64,000 bases of DNA from Furcasterigmium furcatum (GCA_001599815.1 BCIA01000004.1:1118862-1182861), one strand, 5' to 3'; shown: positions 41,205 to 53,159, counted from the first letter of the stretch. Numbers and translations are program-made. The notes: generated by a model not told the origin, from the letters alone.

Positions 41205-42192
41205 TCAGGGCAGGGTGGCCACCTTGCCGCCGCGGAGGTTGAACCAAGCAGCACGCATGCGGAAGCTATTTGACGTTAGTTCGCTGAAGAGCCACAGTTC
41301 GGGACAGGGACAACTTACGCCTGGCCGAGGGTGAACCTCTCCATGCAACGACTGTAAGTTGTTAGTTTGGTGTACTTCCGCAGCCTCGAGAAAACGCCAC
41401 TCACTCATCGGTGTAGGCCATGAAGTTGTCGATGGGGTCCAGGCCTGGCCGGCCGGGGCACGAGTCCTGGCCCACGGGGCACCCGTAGTGGTCGCGGGCC
41501 TCAGCGGGCGTGTCGTGGATCAGGTCGCCGATGCAGCTGCAGCCGCCGTCGAAGGTGTGCAGCAGGTGCAGCCAGTGGCCGACCTCGTGGGTGGCGGTGC
41601 GGCCGAGGTCGTACGGGAAGAGGGCGCCGCCGGGGACGCTGGAGGAGAGGACGGCGCACCCGTCGTAGATGAAGTTGGGCGAGCCGACGACGGCACCGGC
41701 GGCGCTGGGCAGGGTGCAGTAGCCGAGGTTGCGCATGGAGCTGATGAAGTAGAGGTTGAGGGTGTCGTAGGCGCCCTGGCGCAGCTGGCCGCGCATGCCG
41801 AGGCGGTCGCCGTCGGCGGCCCAGAGGGCGTTGATGGTGCGCGTGGTGCCCTTGAGGTCGAAGGAGATGTTGTGCGGCGCGAAGTCCTCGTTGAGGACGC
41901 GGAGCTGCTCGTTCAGGGTGGCGTCGGTGAGGTAGCCCTGGGCCACGGCCGGGCCGGTGGCCAGGACGTGGAAGTAGACCGGCACGACGATGGGTTCGGG
42001 GATGTCCGACCTCGCCTGCAGGGACTCGGCGCCCTCGATGCGGGAGAGGTTGGCGGCGACGGCCATCTGCTCGACGGTGGCGGGCTCGTTGCCGCACCGG
42101 GGCAGCCTCTCCTCGAACTGGGCCGAGACGGGCGTGACGCCGACGGCCAGCAGGGCGGCGAGCGCGCAAGCAACGGGCTTTTGGAACCACAT
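41205..42192 (-). CDS. Secreted M43 (pappalysin/MEP1-type) metalloprotease
   Basis: Exons 42192-41405, 41351-41319 (33 bases) and 41265-41205 give 293 residues. Signal peptide MWFQKPVACALAALLAVG. The domain then shows IVVPVYFHVLATG, LNEQLRVLNEDFAPHNISFD, GALFPYDLGRTATHEVGHWL with HLLHTF after it, GDLIHDTPAE, CPVGQDSCPGRPGLDPIDNF, and the Met-turn NFMAYTD, then CMERFTLGQAFRMRAAW. This order is that of the fungal extracellular metalloproteinases of family M43. The zinc motif is HEVGHWLHLLH (His 202, Glu 203, His 206, His 212), with His where metzincins usually have Gly. Secreted protein degradation is the likely role. Confidence 0.9.
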
Positions 42193-43486
42193 GATGGAGG
42201 ATGGATGGGCGAGCTTGCGGATGGACGAAGACGACCTGTTTCCCTGGGGATCAACCAGATGCGCTGCCCGCCCGGCGACCGCATCCTTTAATACTCGTCA
42301 GGGTCCATGGAGCGTGCGTGCTGCAGACCGGTGCAGATGCTGGGCCTCAAAGCCTGCGCGTGCCGCCCTCGCGAGGTGTTCGACCTGCCGCATTTGGCGA
42401 GCTTGGTTATCTTGCTGCACGAGGAGAAGAGGAGAGGCCGGATGAGGTGGAGCGCGAGAAGAGAGCAAGACCTTGAGCATAATGCGCAGGGGTTGTCGGC
42501 TCGCGGGGGCGCGATCGGTAGTAGAACTTGGCGCTCGGTTGGCCGGCTTCGCTCGTGATTGTCGCGAGTCAGGACGATGAACGTTAATATCAGTCAGTCT
42601 GCTCTCGTAATGATCAGCGTGGGCGCATTTCAATGCATCATGGTTACTACGAGTGCTACTGTACCAACCGTGCCTGACGATCCCCCCTGCTTGATGGCTC
42701 GGGGCCTCGCCCGCAATGGGCACAACAACTCAGGTGAGGCGCCCGACACGGAGCTTGGCAACGCTCGCGACCTTCCAGAATCGGCTCGCTGACACCAACG
42801 TTGCAGTGGCTGGTCGATAGCTCCAGATCACGGGAAAGTTAGCCTTGATTATTTCGTATCTCAAGCAGACCTCCCCTCATCGTCGTTGATGCATTTCCGA
42901 CGAGGAACGTCCTGGCCCAGCCATCCTCTTCTTGCGAGTCGCTTGATCGAAATCCTCTCAGCCCATGTCGCTGATATCTCCAACAGCTCGCTGGGCGCCT
43001 TCCGCCATGCTCGCGAGGACCGACCCGGACCTCCCCCGCCCCCGGCCCACTTGGCCTGCTTCCGGCTGTGGGACATCCGGCAACCTACCTTAGATCTCTG
43101 GACACTTCGATGGCGCTAGACTCGCATCTCTCATAGGGCGGAATGTATCGTGCACATGTGATGGGCCACAGCTTGGGGAGGCGGGGGATTTCTTATCGAT
43201 GGCACCCCTGCATGCCTTCAATATTATGCACGTGGCGCGCGTTCTCATAGCTTATCGTGCTTCCGAATCGGGAATCTAAATATCAAAACCGAATGCGATG
43301 GCCAGCGCTGTCAATTGAGAAAGCCAGGGTGGTGGCGGGGGATCGACTACAGTACCATCGTGTTCGGCCTGCCGAGAGGTTGATCAGGGGGGCGATCGGC
43401 GGCCACAGCCCTACGACGACCTGTCTTGATTCTTCTGATGCACGCTGACAGGGCCCCTTTTTATTATTAAGATTTTTTGTCTATTG
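42193..43486. other. Intergenic, no supported gene
   Basis: Promoter of the metalloprotease on the left. Several open frames of 60-140 codons lie on both strands (for example 42298-42723, minus) but none has a motif, signal peptide or splice partner. Confidence 0.4.
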
Positions 43487-44180
43487 TCATTGTCTCGTTC
43501 TGGTTGATGTCTCGGCTGGCAGAGCGCCCAAGCAGGTGCAGGCTCGTCGGACCTTTCTGCCGCCGTATCTCGCGATGCCACGAGGCAGCACCGGCCCGGC
43601 GCCGTACTGGGGGTCGACCTTGTGGTAATCCCGCCGCTTGATCGCGTCGACCACCGCACTGGGTGCGCCACCCCTGGTGACACACTTTGAAAAATCGTCA
43701 CCGTTACAGAACCCTTCCATCAGCCTGGCGCCTTCGGGGTGCTGCAGACGAGGTCTCACCCCCAGAGCCTCAGTGCCTCCCGGCAGGGGAAAGATTCCAG
43801 CGGACTCGAACTCGTGTGACTCTCGCTGGTTGATCGGGATCTCGACGCCGGGTTCGCGTTGGATAGAATCAGGCGTCGCGACATTGGTGGTTGGCTCAGG
43901 GGTCCTGCGGAGGTGTTACACACTGCACTACTACGGAGACGGGGCATGGCACTTACGAGGTCGGCGTGGACGTCACGTACAATGTGGTGGTCTTTCGGAT
44001 CCGCCCACACAAGTAGTCCACCTTGTCGGGCGACTGGGCCAGGAGAATGTTGACAAGGTCGCTGACTTTGTCGCAGAGGCTAGTCGTGATGTCCTCAGCG
44101 GTGCTCTCTGCAGGGGTTGCTTGAGCAGACACCTTGAGTGCCGCAACGAGTAAGAGTGTTGGGAGGAGGGTGCGGGTCAT
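43487..44180 (-). CDS. Small secreted Cys-containing protein
   Basis: Two exons (44180-43957 and 43904-43487) give 213 residues. The N-terminus MTRTLLPTLLLVAALKVSAQ is a signal peptide. The first exon continues with SLCDKVSDLVNILLAQ and YLCGRIRKTTTLYVTSTPTS; the second opens TPEPTTNVATP, a Thr/Pro linker likely to be O-glycosylated, and ends with a domain holding EGFCNGDDFSKCVTRGGAPS, VVDAIKRRDYHKVDPQYG and RRACTCLGALPA. Six cysteines in all. No known family. Size, secretion and cysteines fit a candidate effector or surface protein. Confidence 0.7.
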
Positions 44181-44761
44181 GTTGACGGAAGCTTTGGCCG
44201 AAGATGGGAGAAGGATGTGCGTGCCGAAGCGCGTTTGTAGGGCCCCGGGGCGGTCTGCATGGATTTTTCGATGCTATTTATCTTGATTCATGTGTTCAGA
44301 AGCAGTCCCGTCTGGTGTTTTCAGCCTCAGCTCGAGCCGGCTTCAAGGGCGTCCAGCCTCTGCCGCCGCTAGAATCTCTGCAGCAGCTGTGAGCTACCGA
44401 GACGCTTTTCCCGCGTGTCATGCTGCCGAGGGCTCTGGGGCTGAGAAATACGCAGATGGCATGACCTGGATCAGCTTACCGCGCGCGGTAGTGTCATGCC
44501 GGACGGCCACATCTTGGAGCTCATCAGGGGCGAGATTCGATGAAGAGAACCCTGAAGTTCGAGAGGTAGGGGAAGAGGTTTCTGCCACGAAATACCTTGA
44601 TGTTCCTGCTCAAGGAGAAAAACCAAACGCACATGGACTCCTGCATACTCGACTTCTGTGTATTACTCCTTCTTGGTGGCGCAAGTGGTAGTATCATGTG
44701 ACAGTAGTAGGCATACAACTCATGGCCGCGTTGGGCTGTGGATCATACTGGCGGGCAGGTG
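44181..44761. other. Intergenic
   Basis: Promoter of the small secreted protein gene and 3' flank of the broken F-box gene. No gene seen. Confidence 0.4.
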
Positions 44762-46377
44762 CTAGAACCTGACCACGGCAAAGACCTCCTCCCTCCAGTC
44801 CGTCCACGACAAGTTCCTGCTTGTTGGTCTCCCATCCAGCCGATCCACCACATCAAGCCTCAGCCTGCTCGGGCACATGCCAATCCCAGTCCTCGGGAAC
44901 TTCATCCTGCGCCCGAGGAGGCATGATGAAGCTCGGCACCAAAAAGCAGCACCTGCCAAAACGCACCTCCACTCCCTGAGCCTCTCCCGCATGTTCGAGG
45001 CCACGCCTGATCCGCTGCTCCATGGATGCTTCGCGAAGACACCCGGGCCGAAGTCGCATACGCGCAGCTTGGGGGCGTAAAGGCGGCAGCTGTTGAGGAA
45101 GTCCCTCGCGCCCCGCGCGCGCCCAAAGAGAGTCCAGAAGTGGTGCTCCTGCGTGATGAGCCGGCTGGTGTGAATACACAGGTGGCTGAGCTGCGGCGGG
45201 AAGGTTGAAGGGCGGATGCGCAAGTCCGAGCCGGGGGCGAGGCCGAAGAGGTAGGGCCAGGGGAGCGCCAGCCAGGTGACATTCGCCAGCGGCGCGAGCG
45301 ACAGCTCTCCGGTGATGAAGTCCATTGGATGTGGAAGGTTGAGGAACGGCGGAGGACCGAAGATGCGAGCGGAGGCTCTGGTGGCCTCGAGGGTTAGCTG
45401 CTTCAGGGGTCGTCCCGCGGCGGCACGCAGCGTGGAGGACAAGTCCATCAGGCTGAAGCCCATGTTTTCTTCCCTTAGGAAGAGGACGGACCAGCGCAGG
45501 GCCTCGAGGGCAGAACAGACCTTGAGGATCATGTCGGCGTGTCTGTTCCCCTGCAAGAATCGGAAGGTCTCGAGGGTCAGCTCCTTCAGGTGCGTCAGGG
45601 CCGGGGGATTCGGCCGTGTCGGGGCCGGAGGGGAAGTGCGGACCAGTCAGGCCAGAAGGCTGGAAATTCAGCCGGAATGTGGATGCGGAGAGTCTCGATG
45701 CGTGGGAGGTAGAAGAAGGACAGGATGGTGAGGCCCAAGCCCATGGTGAGACCTATGCTCTCCAGCCATTGCTAATCCAGGAGGAAACTGACTCCCTTGA
45801 TGGAGGCAAGGGGGGCTGTTGGAGACGCCATCTTTGTGGATGTTTCGGTTATGAAGTGGCCGAGAATGATATGTCCGAGAAACTCTTGGTGCTTCGCCAT
45901 GTCGTTGTTGAGCACGATGCGCTCCAGGTTCGGGAGAAGGCTGCAGATGAGGGGGAACACGCCACTCGGGTTGCCGGCCACTGCCGCGGCCTTCCATGCT
46001 TCCCAGCCCTTCCACTCCTCGATGGTTGGCTCGACCTCGTCGACAATCTTGTTGACTGCGCCATCGCCCAGGATGCTGACGGATATGTCTGCGTCTCCGT
46101 TCACGGCGAGCCACCGACTGCCCGTCGTCATGGAAAAGCCTTTGACAAGGCTGCGGAGATGGTGGTTGTTGTTGAGGCTTCTGAGAAGCGGTGCGACTTG
46201 AAGTGGTGCCTTGCTGGTGCCCCAAGTGACATGGACCAGCCGGAAGATGAGTCGCTGCATGATTGCGTGGAAGCGTTTGTTGACGGTGGCAAGCACGAGG
46301 TGCTCCTTTCGCCCCAGCATGCCGGCGATCGACTCGAGGATCTCAGAAGGGAGCCACATCAGCGAGAGTGCCTCCAT
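44762..46377 (-). pseudogene. F-box protein gene with in-frame stop and frameshift
   Basis: From the ATG at 46377 (alternative 46461) the frame opens MEALSLMWLPSEILESIAGM and continues with GRKEHLVLATVNKRFHAIMQ, an F-box. It runs through LLRSLNNNHHLRSLVKGFS to GVSFLLD, then meets TAG at 45774-45772. The same frame continues sensibly as QWLESIGLTMGLGLTILSFF and LPRIETLRIHIPAEFPAFWP. Around 45600-45640 the frame shifts, and the rest (LTHLKELTLETFRFLQGNRH to LSWTDWREEVFAVVRF, stop at 44762) reads on as the leucine-rich C-terminal part. No intron with acceptable ends removes either lesion. The stop may derive from CAG by a C to T change. F-box proteins are substrate receptors of SCF ubiquitin ligases; this one is probably dead unless the lesions are sequencing errors. 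Confidence 0.65.
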
Positions 46378-46461
46378 GATGGTGGTTCGTGGCGAATGGT
46401 GCTGCTGATTGTGATCAGTCAGAAATACGTCGAGGGGAGGGATGTTGATAGCTGGACTCAC

Positions 46462-46776
46462 CGGCGAGGTTCGTGCTTTGTTTGCTGTTTGGTTTGAAGA
46501 GATGGAAGAGAGTCAAGAACGGTTGGCAGGTAGGAGAAAAGTCCAGTACTACTCGTACTGCAAAGTGAATCAGATGCGCGTTTCTGCCGGGTCCTTCCGA
46601 AGTTCAGGTCCAGTATACGTAGCTGCTTTGCGGACTCATGCGGCTGCCCGTAACTTCCAGATAGCCAACGCAGATTCCTCAAAACAAACAGAATCCTGCT
46701 ACAGGCGGGGCAATCACAGGCATTGAATATGACCTGAGGCCAGATCTGATACGGGCCTCCTCGCACTCCGATTTAG
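46462..46776. other. Intergenic
   Basis: Upstream of the F-box pseudogene. No gene seen. Confidence 0.35.
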
Positions 46777-46999
46777 CTAAGGCACATAGCACCTGGGCAG
46801 CTCAAAGTCAATGGGATGCAGATCCGCTGTTTTGACTCTTGTCTCCAAAACAGAAAGAACCTCTGAAGCACGCGGCATGTCCTCAAGGCAGTCGAGCCAT
46901 GACTGCATTGTCCATGATGGGATCCCTAGGCCTTTTACATGTCGAACCCAGTAATACTGAGCTGGAGCTGGTGGTACAGTAATTCCATGCTAGCTCTGA
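46777..46999 (-). pseudogene. Possible C-terminal exon or gene remnant
   Basis: With no ATG, the minus strand reads HGITVPPAPAQYYWVRHVKG after an AG at about 47000, then LGIPSWTMQSWLDCLEDMPR, ASEVLSVLETRVKTADLHPI and DFELPRCYVP to a TAG at 46779-46777. The composition is strikingly protein-like (Trp, Tyr, Leu in helical spacing), unlike its surroundings. No upstream exon could be joined in frame, so it is called a remnant. Family not recognised. Confidence 0.35.
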
Positions 47000-48002
47000 C
47001 CTCCTGTCGGGCCAGTCGAGGGGAGCCTAGTACATTCGGTGCTCAGTCGCCCCGTCCCACCACCGAGACAGTCGGGTTTTGAGGACCCTGCGGACGAGAA
47101 AGATAAAAGGAGTGGTCTCGTGTTGTGAACATAATAAGGCAGACGCAAGCCTGGATAGATGACTGTCGATGTCTGGCGATGGGTCCTTAGAGCTCACGCT
47201 CACAATATTTCTGCATATTTCTCGAATGGAAAGGGCGACCGCGGGCTCGCGAGACGACAAGTGCCGCGAGCAAGAGGTAAACCAGCAGCGGTGGATTTGG
47301 CTGTCGTGCACTCTGAGGGCGCTCCTGACTTCATTCTCATATGGGGGAGAGTTGCCGTTCGAGGACGCCAATGACACTGACGCGAAGGATGCAAAAAGGG
47401 ACTCCATACCGACAGGTCGCACGGAAAAGATGGAAAGGACGTGATGCTGCTTGCTCACATCGCATTCTCCTTGGGTTGATATGCTCCTCTTAAGCAGGAA
47501 ACAAACACAGCCAACGGCCATGCAGCCCCTGCAGCAATGTACGGCGGCAACGCCGTGAAACTCAGGGGCTCAGGATTCGAACTCGAATCGCAGCCCCATG
47601 ATTGGTCAATTCTCTGCATCGCCCGAGGCTATAGCGCATCGAAAAGCGCAATCAAGGGGGATCGAAAGCAAAAGCTGAGGCGTCATCTCGACTTCATGAT
47701 CTTATCAAGGCTGAAATTCAGGGGTTGATACCATGGATGGGGCCCTGTGGTCGCCTGCTTGAAGAACTCAGAAGCTGGGACGAGCTGCGAGATCGTGGTC
47801 CGCCCAGCCCTGGGCGGACCACATCGGCGTCGGCAAAACCAGGCTTCCGGGCATAGCTTCTGGCTTACTAATCCGGCCAGTCCGTCCCAACCGAGTCCCG
47901 AGGAAGCGAATCAAGTGATGATCACTCCAATCAGTACCTTCGACGACCAGACTGCAATCATTGCCGCAAACCAGCGCATCGAAGCGAGGCGTCGCGTCGT
48001 CC
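47000..48002. other. Intergenic
   Basis: Holds the promoter of the Zn2Cys6 gene on its right. Open frames around 47027-47521 have no motif. No gene supported. Confidence 0.35.
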
Positions 48003-50042
48003 ATGGAAAACATTACTGTGTCGGCTCCGCAGGCGAACCATACGCCGGCGCCGTTCTCTCCAGTGCGACTTCGCCGAAGACAGAAGTTCGCGCGCTCCAG
48101 GGACGGTTGCTTCACCTGCAAGTATGAGATTCGCCTCCGTCCTCCTCCCTGATCCGGGTCAGGCTTGTTCGTGTACACTTCTTTCACATGCTGATGACAT
48201 CTCCGCAGACAGCGAAAGGTCAAATGCGATGAGCAAAGACCCAGGTGTTCGCATTGCGAGCGCTTGAATATAGAATGCAAATGGCAAGTTAGCCAGTGGA
48301 CTGCGCTCCCGGCAAGACAACCTGGCGCAAGATTCTCCGATGACAGGGCTGCGACGCGAACTCCAAGATCTGCCTCGTCTGCTAGGCTGGACAATGGTTC
48401 TCGCCTGCCTTCTCATCAGCCGCAAGAGTCACAACCGCTCCCTCAGATGTTTGACTACTCAAGTTTTTTCTGGGAGGGAACAGACGTGTGGCCGCAGATG
48501 TTTATGGACGACGAGGAAGGGGCCATGGATCCGGATGACCCAATGATGGTATGCTTCTCGCAGGGACGGACTGAAGAACGGGTAGCTGATGAATTTCCCC
48601 AGCAAGCTACGTTCGATCATCAGACTCAAAACAGCCAGACGCCGCTCACGTCTCAGCCCCAGGAAGCCTCATTCAATGGTGGAGGCGTTAGAGCGACGAC
48701 AGACTCAACTGGCCTATCCGTCAGGTCAGACACAAGCCCATATGCCACACGAGACACAATACCATCGGACTCCTCCGAGAATCAGGCACTGATCGACTAC
48801 TTCACTCACTCGGTCACGCCCCCGATCCTTTCCGAAGTAGAGGCACAGAAGAACTGGATCACCATGCGGAAGGTCTTGATCAGGATGGCTGCAGAATCAA
48901 GAATGGTCCGGTGGGCCGTACTAGCATTCTCAAACGCAATCCTCTGCCGGCAAAATAGCGACTGGACTGGCAGTCGGCAGCATCATTATGAGAATGCTGC
49001 CGCTGAGATCGCGCAGTTGTTTCGTGAGAAGGACACCGGGCTAGTATCTCAGCACAGCCGGCAAAGGGAAAACATGTTCGCCACGCTCTTCTTCCTCAGC
49101 TACATCGACATACTCGAGGCGAGGATCGAATCCGCCCATTCACACCTGCAAAGATCCTACGACATATTTCAAAGAGGGAAGAGCGAGCGGTTCGCGCCCA
49201 TGGAAAAGCAACTGCTGCTGTGGATCCGACTGCTGGATGCACGCACCGTGGCCGCCGGTGGCGAAGGCCTGTTTCTTTCAAAGGACGACGAAGAGATATT
49301 GGTCTTGCAGACCTCACCTGCCAGCTTTGGCGGCGACGTTGAAGAAATCGGCCAAGACGAATTCGACGATGGCGACGTGGAAGACATTCTTTTCCAAGCG
49401 CTGTACCAGCCCGGAATCACCTTCTTCCAGAAAGTACAGAGCTTCATGGGACATATTGCCAAGATCGACCCTTGGCACCGATCCCGCGGCACGGTTGAGG
49501 ATGAGACGGAGGTCATGAGCGTCGCCGCGACGATAGCCGCTGATCTGCGAGCACTTTACGACCAACGCCCAACACTTATGGATTGTGCAGTGGCAGGGCG
49601 GCTGACAACCCAACACATCTCCGCGTCCTTGGCAGTACCACTTACTCGGGCGTTTCGGACGTATCTATCGAACTACTATGCCAGCAAGATGCATCTGCAC
49701 AGAGTAGCATACAAGGCTTTCCCGCTGACAACAGAAGCTCTGGAGGCAATGGGCCACGTCAGACGCCTGGCAAAACTCATTGCCTCAAGTCTCGAGGGCG
49801 ATGATCCACTACCGATCAACATGCTGTGGCCATTGTTGTTGCTTGGGACGGAGGAGCAAGATCTCGACGAAAGGGCTTGGATAAAAGACCAGATCCTCCG
49901 GATGGAGAAGATCGCGGGCAATGCCCGCATCACTGCCCGCGTTCTTGAAGAGTTACAGGCACGACAAGACTCCTCGAAGACGAGAGTTGATATCGGGACG
50001 GTCATGAGGGAGATGTTCAACATCCGATTTGCTGTCGTTTAG
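48003..50042 (+). CDS. Zn2Cys6 transcription factor (cluster regulator candidate)
   Basis: Two exons (48003-48121 and 48209-50042) give 650 residues. The zinc cluster spans the intron: GCFTC-K then QRKVKCDEQRPRCSHCERLN and IEC, spacing C-x2-C-x6-C-x6-C-x2-C-x6-C, which binds CGG-type DNA half sites. The basic RLRRRQKFARSR precedes it. The large C-terminal part has YFTHSVTPPILSEVEAQKNW, RMVRWAVLAFSNAILCR and FATLFFLSYIDILEARIESA, matching the fungal-specific regulatory domain of the Fungal_trans_2 type. It lies 595 bases upstream of the aldolase gene, same strand, and is the obvious candidate regulator of the cluster to its right. Confidence 0.88.
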
Positions 50043-50637
50043 ACCAAGATGGAGACGGAAAGGATTGAGAGTAAGACCCCTCTCTATGTCGCAGATCCCA
50101 CCTTTGTCGATGCCCGGTCTCGCTACCTGCCGCACTTGTTACAGGTGGTTCTGACATCAAGGTATGAGGTCCTGGACCTCGACTCGAAAAGAAGGATGGA
50201 AGAGTCGTTGATCACGCGTACACAGAATATTAAGGGTCTGGGCTCCGGAGGTGGAGCTGGTCGCACTGCAGAAGATTGGCCCTGATGCGATCCCCTCTGC
50301 TTCCGATGAATATGCTGCCATGCGGGGAGCCCATAATCGGATCGCTTCCGACAAGGCCATGATATCTATCGAACCATGATGGCGAAGAAGTTGTCATGGC
50401 CGCGTGATGTTCCCGTGTCGGATGGGAGTCTGGCCGAGGTGGATGGGCACGCTACTATCCGATCGGATGTACGGCCGGTTCTAAGCGACAACCAATTTAG
50501 TGGATCTAAGCATTGAGCTCTTGTGAATCTTCCAGGGAGTTACTAGTAGGATCTTATACTCAGGAAGCCATGTTCCGATTGTTAGGGGTCCTCGTGAACT
50601 CGTCCCTCTGACATTAATCAGCTTTCGCTTCGATATC
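50043..50637. promoter_or_regulatory. Promoter region of the aldolase gene
   Basis: 3' region of the regulator gene and promoter of the aldolase gene. Open frames here carry no motif. A CGG-triplet site for the regulator could not be fixed by eye. Confidence 0.35.
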
Positions 50638-51733
50638 ATGGCTTCTTCGAACTCCAAACCGTTTCCTCCAGGAATCCACGCACCGTGTTTAACATGGTTT
50701 TGTGACGACGATAGCCAAGAGATCGACTGGGAGCTTCAAACGAAGCATATCGAGTTTATTCTCAGCTCAGGCGTGCATGGAAGTAATGCTAGAGTCTTTC
50801 GCTGAACACATCCACACATTGCTGACTGACTGTGCCCGTAGTTGTTCTCGCCGGGACAAATGGAGAGGCTGTCACTCTGACCAACGCGGAGAAGCAGAAG
50901 CTCGTACACACCACGCGCGAGGTCGCCCAGCGGTTAAACCGTGGTGACGTGACGATTACAATGGGCTGTGGTGGCCAGAGCACCCGTGAAGCCATCTCTG
51001 AAACAGTCTTGGCCAAGGAGGCCGGAGCCGAGTTCGCCCTCCTCCTGGTCCCGAGTTACTTCCATTTCGCCATGAACGAGGAAGCCATCGTCGCCTTCTT
51101 CGAGGAACTGGCAGGCGCAAGCCCTATCCCCGTGGTCATCTACAACTTCCCAACGGTGGTTGCTGGTCTCGACCTCAACGCGGATGTATTGGTCAAGCTG
51201 GGCAATCACCCCAACATTGTCGGCGTCAAGCTAACCTGCGCCGGCATTGCGAAGGTCTCCAAGATCGCTGCCGCACATGACCCTTCCAAGTTCAGTGCCG
51301 TAGCGGGCCAAAGCGACTGGCTCATCCCGGCCATGACGGTTGGAGCCACTGGTGCTGTCACAGGGGTTGCCAACCTGTACCCAAAGGTGAAAAGCCCATG
51401 CATGAGCCGCCCGTTAATATTGAACCTTATTGACGCAGTTTGTAGTTCTGTGTTCAGACATACGACCTCTATAAGTCTGGCAAAGTCGACGAGTCTGTGG
51501 CAATGCAAAAGAGGCTCGCGCAGATGGAGTGGGGGTTCGCAAAGAGTGGTATCAACGGCGTGAAATGGGTTGTTGGCCAGATTCTTGGGTACTCGTCAGA
51601 GAAGCTTCATTGCCGCCGGCCCTATCCACAGTTCACCGATGTCGAGGAGCAGGCGTGGCTCCTTGACACTGTGAAGCCGCTACTCGCACATGAGGCCTGG
51701 ATGAATACCAGCGCTTTGTTGCAACAGAAATAA
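50638..51733 (+). CDS. DHDPS-family class I aldolase (2-keto-3-deoxy acid type)
   Basis: Three exons (50638-50782, 50842-51386, 51446-51733) give 325 residues. The barrel shows GIHAPCLTWFCDDDSQEIDW, GVHGIVLAGTNGEAVTLT (the loop binding the keto acid), PVVIYNFPTVVAGLDL with the catalytic Tyr about 149, NIVGVKLTCAGIAKV with the Schiff-base Lys about 178, and SAVAGQSDWLIPAMTVGATG. This is the DHDPS/N-acetylneuraminate lyase superfamily. Fungi make lysine by the aminoadipate route, so a diaminopimelate role is unlikely. Fungal members of known function split 2-keto-3-deoxy sugar acids (LGA1 in D-galacturonate breakdown) or 4-hydroxy-2-oxoglutarate, giving pyruvate plus an aldehyde. The neighbouring alcohol dehydrogenase would suit removal of that aldehyde. 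Substrate not readable. Confidence 0.85.
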
Positions 51734-51933
51734 TGCAAAAAGAAATTCTCACCTAAACATCACTGGTACCAATGGTAAGATTCGATTGCCAATCAATCGA
51801 CTTGGAGTTCGCCTCTTCGTGTCCATACGCCTCTTGATCACTGCCATGGATCACATTGGTGCCAAATGTGTTTGTATAACGGTTTCATCGTGCTGCGCGA
51901 ACTCTTTCCACTGCGCGAAAGACTCCAAGATGT

Positions 51934-53159
51934 CTAGCTACTTGGTCCTCCAAATGCCTTGTCATAGTCCACCATCGTGAAGCGGTAGCGAATGTCGTTC
52001 TTCTCCAACCGCTGAATAACAGTGGAGAGGTTTTCTGCACTGATTGGCACAGTCTCTACCCATGACTTGATGCCCTTCTTCGCAGCAAGTTCAAGCATGT
52101 CTAGCATCTCCCTCCGACTGCCCAGATGGGAAGAACCAACGAAGCAGCCGTTGAAGTTGAGCATCTGAGGCGTGATCTCAAGCTTCGACTCCTCCGGGAC
52201 GCCAGTCGAAACGAACTTGCCATGAACCTTGAGGAGCGACAGGTAGGCCTTGAGGTCGAAACCGCCGCCAAAGTTGTTGGCTGTGCTGATGATGAGGTCA
52301 AACGACATCTTGTGAGCCTCGTTCCAGTCCTCATCCTGCGTGGCCAGGTAGCCGTCGGCGCCCATCTTCTTGGCGTCTGCCTCTTTGGCATGGGAGCGTG
52401 AGATGACCCAGGTCTCGGCGCCGAGGGCCTTGCCCCAGAGGACCCCGTAGTGGCCTAGGCCTCCGAGCCCGACGATGGCGACCTTCTTGCCGGGGCCGGC
52501 GCCGTTTCTTACCAGGGGGCTGTACATCGTGATTCCCGCGCAAAGCATTGGTGCTGCAAGTTCGCTGGGGATGGCATCAGGAATGGGGAAGACCCTACAT
52601 GATGGCACGAGTCAGTACAGGACGATAGACCATGCCAAATGCGCAAGGATATCTCACCAGTGCTCATGTGTGCGGACATGAGAAGAGTAGCCACCCTGGG
52701 TGACGATGCCAGTGTCTGGCCAAACAGCCCCGTACGTGTCCAGCTGCTTTGGGCAGTACGTCTCATTGTCGTTGAGGCATGCGACGCACTGCATGCACGA
52801 GTAGGACTGGGCGCCCACGCCGACACGCTGGCCAGCCTTGATATTCGTGACCTTGGCTCCAACTCGAAGGGCCTTGCCAACAATCTCTGTGTCCGTGTCC
52901 AACCAGAATCAGCAGCTTGTCCATCGCTTGTATCATTTGGAAACCACGTACCGTGACCGACAGCGAGAGGGAAGTTGGTCTGGCCCCAACCGCCATTAAT
53001 GGTATGGATGTCGCTGCTGCAGACACCGCAGCACTCAATCTTGATTTCGACGTCGAACTCGCCGAACGGCTTGGTATCAAACTTGTTCTTGTGGAATGTT
53101 AGGTACGTGGCTGGCGACTCGACCTGGAAACCCTCGTATTGATCATGTTTGGACTCCAT
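51934..53159 (-). CDS. Zinc alcohol dehydrogenase, NADP-type (cinnamyl/ADH6-like)
   Basis: Exons 53159-52952, 52886-52658 and 52594-51934 give 365 residues. Catalytic zinc ligands: CGVCSSDIHTINGGWG and VGHEIVG (an intron splits the His-Glu codon pair). The structural zinc loop is YSCMQCVACLNDNETYC. The cofactor site is VAIVGLGGLGHYGVLWGK followed by ISRSHAKEADAKKMGAD, where Ser-Arg-Ser suits the 2'-phosphate of NADPH. This is the yeast ADH6/ADH7 branch, which reduces aldehydes to alcohols in the cytosol. It is convergent with the aldolase gene (200 bases between stops) and divergent from the SDR gene (438 bases between starts). Confidence 0.92.

Noticed and set aside
42298..42723. 141-codon minus-strand frame
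   Set aside because: Low-complexity Arg/Ala/His composition with no homologue-like pattern.
47565..47640. tRNA-like GTTCGAATCC on the minus strand
   Set aside because: The expected T-stem, acceptor and anticodon stems do not pair.
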